Virus record (IMG/VR): IMGVR_UViG_3300017758_000043
Coordinates: 1 to 35,716 of that record
Length of the DNA: 35,716 nt
Strand: one strand, 5' to 3'
DNA from: a virus
The translations under genes were made by a program, and so were the position numbers. Positions 32,246-35,716 of this stretch are shown here, piece after piece. The notes beneath the pieces were generated by a model. That model searched no databases. It worked only from the letters and a program-made list of their open reading frames with translations, and was not told the DNA's origin. Position 1 is the stretch's first letter; each line of letters opens with the position of its first letter.

Positions 32246-33850
32246 CTAACTCTTCTTTCTATGCATTGTTATAATAGCATTGGTAGATAGTAAAGTAACT
32301 GCAACACTTATTGCATTTTGTAAGGCTGACCTTGTGACTTTTACAGGGTCTATAACTCCCATGCTAATCATGTCACCCCACTTCTCGTTCTTTACATCAA
32401 AGCCTTGTCCCCATTCTCTACTCTTACAGTCGTCTCCTTCTTCATACATAGAAGCATCCATCCCTGCATTAGCAAGTATTTGTATTAGTGGAGCTTGCAA
32501 TGAAGTTCCTAAAATTGCGTAAGCAATTTTTTTTGCGGAAATATCCTCTCTCTTACTATGATGCTCGTAATCCTTCCCTATCGAGTACAAAGATAATCCA
32601 CCACCGGGTAGTATACCTTCTTCTAGTGCTGACTTAACTGCACACACAGCATCGTCCACTCTATCATATAATTCTTTTTGTTCTAGGTCTGTATTACCTC
32701 CAACATATATTACACCAATGCCACCGGTTAGTGATGCAATTCTTTTTTCTATAAAGCTTCTTAATTGTTTGTCTTTGGAAATCCCATGCTGAACCCACAA
32801 CTCTTCTACTCTATTATCTACTGCTTCCTGATTATCTGCTGTGTCATCTTTGATGATGATACTTGAGTCCCGACCAACTATCACCTTAGCACAGTGACCC
32901 AAGTCACCAAAGTTTATTAAGCTCAAATCATCTCCTGTCTCTCCACTAAAATATGTGGCACCTACTGCAAGAGCAATGTCGTTCATAAGTTCGTGTTGTC
33001 TGTATCCAAAGTCAGGTGGTGGAATGTTTACAATCTTAAGACTGTTCTTCATTACATTCGCTGCCATTGTATTTATGAAACCTTGAGAGCATGGTGCAAT
33101 AATCATTAACTGCTTCTGCTCGCTGATGATTGGCTTGAGTACACTTTCGATTTGCAATATGCTATTTATTTCGGTATCACATACCAACACATACACATCC
33201 TCCATTACGCATTCGTCATGCTTGTGGTTATTGATAAACAAATGTGAACTCCACCCTCTGTCTATCTTAATCCCTTTAGTGCTTTCGAAAAACGTTTCGT
33301 GGTTCTTTGATTTCTCTACCGTAACTATTCCATCCTTACCAACTTGCTTGTATACCTCAGCAATTTGTTTTCCTATCTTCTCATCATTGTTCGCTGATAT
33401 CACAGCTACATCTTTTAACTTACTACCGGATACCTTCTTGCCCTTCTTCGTAAGCGTCTTTATCATTACCTCACACTCCTGTTGTAAAACTTTTAAAACC
33501 TCTGTTCGATTTACACCCTCATCTATCTTAACCATACCCTCCTTGACTAACGCTTCAGTCAATACAATTGCAGTAGTCGTTCCATCTCCTGCTGAGGTTG
33601 CAGTCTTGTCTGCCGCTTCCTTCATAATACGTACCGCTAAATTCTCCACAGCGTCTAATAAGAAAATAGACTTGGCTACAGTTACACCATCTTTGGTTAC
33701 TGTAATTCCATGTGTATGTTCTTGTGACTCTATGAGAACTGTGTTCCCTCGTGGACCTAATGTAGACTTGACTGCTTTAGCAATCTGTGTTATTCCTGAT
33801 AGTAATTTCTCTCGACCATCGGAATCGAAGTGTAGCTGTTTTGGATTCAT
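32246..33850 (-). CDS. groEL: Phage chaperonin GroEL
   Basis: 534 residues, full length. It has LGPRGNTV (31-38), TKDGVT (52-57, D54), GDGTTTA (88-94, D89), DRVDDAVCAVKSALEEG (D400 in the place of E. coli D398, needed for ATP hydrolysis), LPGGG (414-418) and GVIDPVKVTRSALQNA (498-513). The C-terminus ends MHRKKS and lacks the GGM repeats of bacterial GroEL. The apical domain is divergent. Forms the folding ring that works with GroES from the next gene. The leader carries a TATCTTTG box at 33877-33884. The target is presumably phage virion protein such as capsid (inference). Confidence 0.95.
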   Translation of the reverse strand: MNPKQLHFDSDGREKLLSGITQIAKAVKSTLGPRGNTVLIESQEHTHGITVTKDGVTVAKSIFLLDAVENLAVRIMKEAADKTATSAGDGTTTAIVLTEALVKEGMVKIDEGVNRTEVLKVLQQECEVMIKTLTKKGKKVSGSKLKDVAVISANNDEKIGKQIAEVYKQVGKDGIVTVEKSKNHETFFESTKGIKIDRGWSSHLFINNHKHDECVMEDVYVLVCDTEINSILQIESVLKPIISEQKQLMIIAPCSQGFINTMAANVMKNSLKIVNIPPPDFGYRQHELMNDIALAVGATYFSGETGDDLSLINFGDLGHCAKVIVGRDSSIIIKDDTADNQEAVDNRVEELWVQHGISKDKQLRSFIEKRIASLTGGIGVIYVGGNTDLEQKELYDRVDDAVCAVKSALEEGILPGGGLSLYSIGKDYEHHSKREDISAKKIAYAILGTSLQAPLIQILANAGMDASMYEEGDDCKSREWGQGFDVKNEKWGDMISMGVIDPVKVTRSALQNAISVAVTLLSTNAIITMHRKKS

Positions 33851-33876
33851 GTTAAATTAAATTTGATTATTTTTAG

Positions 33877-33884
33877 CAAAGATA
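33877..33884 (-). promoter_or_regulatory. -7 promoter element TATCTTTG before groEL-groES
   Basis: TAnnTTTG match 26 nt upstream of the groEL ATG at 33850, in the 51-bp gap with the divergent 52-residue gene. The leader also holds the ATTTGATT element. Confidence 0.55.
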
Positions 33885-33901
33885 AACAAAATATTTGCAA
33901 C

Positions 33902-34060
33902 ATGGAAGAATGGGTATTAAGTATTGCGTTTCACTTTCCTCATGACAGACTAGCTATCGGTTGGGAATTTATAAATGCAGACGATAAAGAAAACTACTAC
34001 ACAATAAATGTATTTTTATTTATAGCAACACTTACACTAGATATGTACCCACGTAAATAA
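33902..34060 (+). CDS. Small conserved phage protein (52 aa)
   Basis: Reads MEEWVLSIAFHFPHDRLAIG, then WEFINADDKENYYTINVFLF, then IATLTLDMYPRK. The pattern W.....FHFPH.RLA.GWEFI..DDK.NYYT...FLFI.TLTLD matches a tiny protein I remember from flavobacterial phages; no function known. I chose the ATG at 33902 rather than an in-frame ATG at 33863, because the latter lies inside the groEL promoter region and a promoter-like AATATTTG ends 4 nt before 33902. Divergent from groEL. Confidence 0.6.
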   Translation: MEEWVLSIAFHFPHDRLAIGWEFINADDKENYYTINVFLFIATLTLDMYPRK

Positions 34061-34134
34061 TGTAGAGTTTTTGTCTCCCTACTCTCTCTCTCTTATTATA
34101 CACACAAAGATTTTTTTTCCATATACGAGGCTTT
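34061..34134. other. Non-coding spacer left of the repeat array
   Basis: Starts after the 52-residue gene. It holds a (CT)5 run and a T8 run but no convincing terminator hairpin for the plus-strand gene. Nothing else is visible. Confidence 0.4.
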
Positions 34135-34238
34135 AAACTTAACATACTTAACATTATTAAATTAATATATTAATAATCAATTAGTTATAAAAATAAAGTC
34201 TACATAAAGTTAACATAAAGTCTACATCAACTTAACAT
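34135..34238. repeat. Iteron-like array of 11-bp direct repeats around an AT palindrome (origin candidate)
   Basis: Four tandem 11-mers without gaps: AAAGTCTACAT (34195-34205), AAAGTTAACAT (34206-34216), AAAGTCTACAT (34217-34227), CAACTTAACAT (34228-34238). Two more copies lie at 34135-34154 (AAACTTAACAT, then a 9-bp ACTTAACAT). Between the groups is almost pure A/T, including a perfect palindrome at 34161-34174. An 11-bp period puts each copy on the same face of the helix, as in replication iterons or cooperative operator arrays. The origin role is inference. Confidence 0.55.
34161..34174. repeat. Perfect 14-bp AT palindrome
   Basis: ATTAATATATTAAT is its own reverse complement and is embedded in a longer imperfect dyad (ATTATTA ... 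TAATAAT). It sits between the two groups of 11-bp repeats and could be a DNA-unwinding element or a dimer site. Confidence 0.5.
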
Positions 34239-34245
34239 ATATAAA

Positions 34246-34277
34246 CAAAAAAGAGGAAGCTACTATTAGCTCCCCCT
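34246..34277 (-). terminator. Rho-independent terminator after the 66-aa gene
   Basis: On the minus strand an 11-bp stem (34277-34267 with 34262-34252, three G-U wobbles that pair only in this orientation) encloses a 4-nt loop and is followed by six U. It stops the leftward transcript of the 66-residue gene before it enters the repeat array. Confidence 0.8.
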
Positions 34278-34335
34278 ATTATTGGTTAGTCAAAACACTA
34301 CTAAAGCCTAACCTAAAAAAACTATCTCGATATAG

Positions 34336-34536
34336 TTATCTTTTAAATAAGTCTATGTTAGCTTGTGATAACTCATTACCCTCTGCTATCATTTGAACCT
34401 TATCATATCTTTTTGCATTCGCTCTCATTTGAGCTAACTTAGTAATACCCATCTCAGGTGATGGTGCCATATTAATAAGTCTTCCATCTTCTACTTTATA
34501 TCCTTGCATTGATGGTGGAATATTTAACTTTCTCAT
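34336..34536 (-). CDS. Small protein of unknown function (66 aa), single-gene unit
   Basis: Reads MRKLNIPPSMQGYKVEDGRL, then INMAPSPEMGITKLAQMRAN, then a basic/helical C-terminus (KRYDKVQMIAEGNELSQANI, ending DLFKR). I chose the ATG at 34536 because a TATCTTTG promoter box lies 23 nt upstream; a longer in-frame start at 34587 would place the promoter inside the gene. It has its own promoter and terminator, so it is expressed independently of the late module. No family recognised. Confidence 0.55.
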   Translation of the reverse strand: MRKLNIPPSMQGYKVEDGRLINMAPSPEMGITKLAQMRANAKRYDKVQMIAEGNELSQANIDLFKR

Positions 34537-34559
34537 AATAATAATTGTTGGTTGAATTA

Positions 34560-34567
34560 CAAAGATA
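34560..34567 (-). promoter_or_regulatory. -7 promoter element TATCTTTG for the 66-aa gene
   Basis: TAnnTTTG match upstream of ATG 34536. Nearby, a 9-bp direct repeat ATATAGCAT occurs at 34586-34594 and 34602-34610 (16-bp period), about 20-45 bp upstream of the box, where an activator could bind. Confidence 0.55.
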
Positions 34568-34610
34568 ATAAATTTATTTAGATGCATATAGCATTTGGGT
34601 TATATAGCAT

Positions 34611-34977
34611 GACACGCAAGTGACCCCCATCCCGAAACCCATTTTTTTTTGCTTTGATTTTTTCAATTCCTAATTTTTATCTCGGATTTTTTGCCGTTTT
34701 TCTTTTGTGCTACCGGTACCAATGTGCTGCCTAGCTGTGCAGCTCCCTGTATCCTGTGGCTGTGTATTAATCCTGTCCCATTTAACGTAGATGTAACCCC
34801 ATTGCACTAGCCTCCCAAGGCTATGCGTATACTAAACAAAGTATATAGGCAATAGCCTTCCCTCGTTAACCCCTGCACGACACATTATATATATAAACAA
34901 ACATACCCAAAAACACCTCTTGCAACTTATTGATAGTCAGCGACTTATAACAAATATTAAAAATAATTAAAAAAAAG
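34611..34977. other. Non-coding region with long hairpin and locally higher GC
   Basis: No ORF worth calling. Contents: a T9 run at ~34642; a GC-richer segment at about 34700-34880 with short dyads (TACCGGTA; AGCTGTGCAGCT); and a long hairpin at 34817-34859 with a perfect 8-bp outer arm (AAGGCTAT / ATAGCCTT) and a 6-bp inner arm (GTATAC / GTATAT). It could be an untranslated RNA, part of the origin, or a packaging site. Nothing identifies which. Confidence 0.4.
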
Positions 34978-35009
34978 TTTGGTAGATACATATATATAGA
35001 CTAGATTTG
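34978..35009 (+). promoter_or_regulatory. Strong flavobacterial-type promoter, rightward (early genes)
   Basis: TTTG at 34978-34981, exactly 20 bp, then TAGATTTG at 35002-35009: a full match to the Bacteroidota -33/-7 consensus (TTTG, N19-21, TAnnTTTG). It is preceded by an A-rich stretch resembling an UP element. Transcription should start near 35015 and run into the genes at the right edge. Confidence 0.75.
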
Positions 35010-35271
35010 TACCGGAGATAAACGTTCCTTGACATTTTGAGATATAACGCACTGACAATCAGTTAGTTAGCTAATTTAAGCTTTCTATCTCGCTGATAAT
35101 CAGCTAGTTATAGCGTACGTTGTGTGAACAATAGTAGTACTAGATACCTATGGGTGCTATGATGATAACCAAATTTTTACCGCTAGGCGGAGCGAAAATC
35201 TAAGGGCTATTGGTGTAACAACAAAACTAACTAACACCTGCTAGAGCAGGCTAGTGTAAGCGATTGCACAA
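35010..35271 (+). promoter_or_regulatory. Structured early leader with boxA-like element, dyads and hairpins
   Basis: A boxA-like CGTTCCTTGACA lies at 35023-35034 (8 of 12 bases match E. coli boxA TGCTCTTTAACA). Two 5-3-5 dyads follow with matched changes: ACTGA-caa-TCAGT (35051-35063) and GCTGA-taa-TCAGC (35092-35104), 41 bp apart, each followed by TAGTTA. Then a 17-codon ORF at 35150-35203 (MGAMMITKFLPLGGAKI), a CCGC-TAG-GCGG hairpin (35180-35190) and a bulged hairpin at 35234-35257 (CTGC-TAGA-GCAG core). The layout suggests antitermination or operator control; this is inference. Confidence 0.5.
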
Positions 35272-35340
35272 ATGAGAGCAAAACTCATGTTAGTAGCTAA
35301 CAGCATAAAGCCCTTTGCGACAAACACAGGCATTATTAAG

Positions 35341-35595
35341 ATGAAAACACTACAAGACTTATTTGAATTACAAGGTAAGGCGGTACAAAAATACAGCACA
35401 TCAGAAGTATATGGTGATGTGTTTTTTAGCTATTCCGGTCACGTTAACCAAATGGATGTAACCTACTATCCATTGGGATGGGACAAAAAAGACGAGGCAA
35501 CAAAGTACGAATTTACTACCTATCTAACTGATGAAGGCATCCAAGCCATGTATTGGTGGATAATTGTTAACCTAAGAGTAACCAACAGAAAATAA
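35341..35595 (+). CDS. Early-region hypothetical protein (84 aa)
   Basis: Reads MKTLQDLFELQGKAVQKYST, then SEVYGDVFFSYSGHVNQMDV, then TYYPLGWDKKDEATKYEFTT and a Trp-rich end (AMYWWIIVNLRVTNRK). I chose the ATG at 35341 because it opens the recognisable domain; an in-frame ATG at 35272 would add 23 residues with no clear fold. First rightward gene after the strong promoter and structured leader, so probably expressed early. No known function. Confidence 0.5.
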   Translation: MKTLQDLFELQGKAVQKYSTSEVYGDVFFSYSGHVNQMDVTYYPLGWDKKDEATKYEFTTYLTDEGIQAMYWWIIVNLRVTNRK

Positions 35596-35609
35596 TAAAT
35601 AAAAACACT

Positions 35610-35716
35610 ATGGCAAAATTAAGAAATCACACCAAAAAAAGACAGGCAACAGCTAATGAAATAGCTAAGGCTATCATTATTGACAAGCTAGAAAACTTTT
35701 TCTACTTCACTGATAA
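35610..35716 (+). CDS. Partial early gene cut by right window edge
   Basis: ATG at 35610 opens MAKLRNHTKKRQATANEIAK, then AIIIDKLENFFYFTD, still open at the edge (35 codons seen). The N-terminus is basic, then helical. It lies 14 nt after the previous gene with an A-rich leader. Too little is visible to name it. Confidence 0.5.
   Translation, partial: MAKLRNHTKKRQATANEIAKAIIIDKLENFFYFTD

Noticed and set aside
33126-33860. Long plus-strand ORF (244 codons) opposite groEL
   Set aside because: It lies entirely antisense to a full-length, motif-complete groEL and its translation is Ser/Thr/Cys-rich low-complexity, typical of a shadow frame.
34722-34790. 22-codon Cys-rich plus-strand ORF (MCCLAVQLPVSCGCVLIL...)
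   Set aside because: Too short, no promoter-like or leader sequence, and the segment is explained at least as well by RNA dyads.
35031-35048. Sigma-70 style promoter (TTGACA followed by TATAAC)
   Set aside because: The two elements are less than 10 bp apart instead of ~17; the consensus Bacteroidota promoter just upstream is far better, and TTGACA is better read as part of the boxA-like site.

Overview
The window looks like part of the genome of a virulent short-tailed (podovirus-type) phage of a Bacteroidota host, most likely a marine member of the Flavobacteriia. The DNA is AT-rich. Almost every gene lies on the minus strand in a tightly packed late module. Starts lack Shine-Dalgarno sequences and have A/T-rich leaders, and the intergenic gaps carry the Bacteroidota -7 element TAnnTTTG. 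I see no integrase, tRNA, rRNA, insertion sequence or CRISPR array. All family assignments come from reading the sequence and recalling families; no database was searched.

Layout, in the direction of late transcription (high to low coordinates). 31575-28478: a run of very small, mostly Lys/Arg-rich proteins plus a fibre-like protein with YadA-type repeats; one of the small genes is split by a frameshift at an A8 tract. 28460-26964: three virion-type proteins. 26894-25602: lysis cassette (one-TM protein, zinc amidase, GTA-type holin, coiled-coil protein). 25601-24624: a fibre-like protein, followed by a candidate structured RNA and a strong terminator. 24465-21182: a small conserved protein, a double GroES-like protein, a terminase-small-subunit candidate and the large terminase. 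21185-13262: portal, scaffold candidate, major capsid protein, a conserved structural protein and two head-tail ring proteins. 13260-5981: a giant nozzle (tail tube B-like) protein of 1830 residues with Cys-rich C-terminal repeats, and two tail-tip proteins. 5957-1: a cupin-like protein and three presumed ejection (internal virion) proteins, the last cut by the window edge.

Right of the late module are a winged-helix regulator facing the late genes across 30 bp, a groES-groEL pair, two small genes, and about 1.2 kb of largely non-coding DNA. That DNA holds an 11-bp tandem-repeat (iteron-like) array next to a perfect AT palindrome, a large hairpin, a textbook flavobacterial promoter, a boxA-like element and operator-like palindromes. 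Rightward, presumably early, genes begin at the right edge.

How the parts fit together: the promoter/leader at 34978-35270 probably starts the early rightward operon. The wHTH protein is placed to control the late leftward genes. Terminators after the capsid gene, after the 248-residue gene and after the fibre gene divide the late module into separately tunable transcripts. The phage carries its own GroEL and GroES plus a third, double GroES-like protein inside the packaging cluster, which points to chaperonin-dependent folding of its virion proteins.
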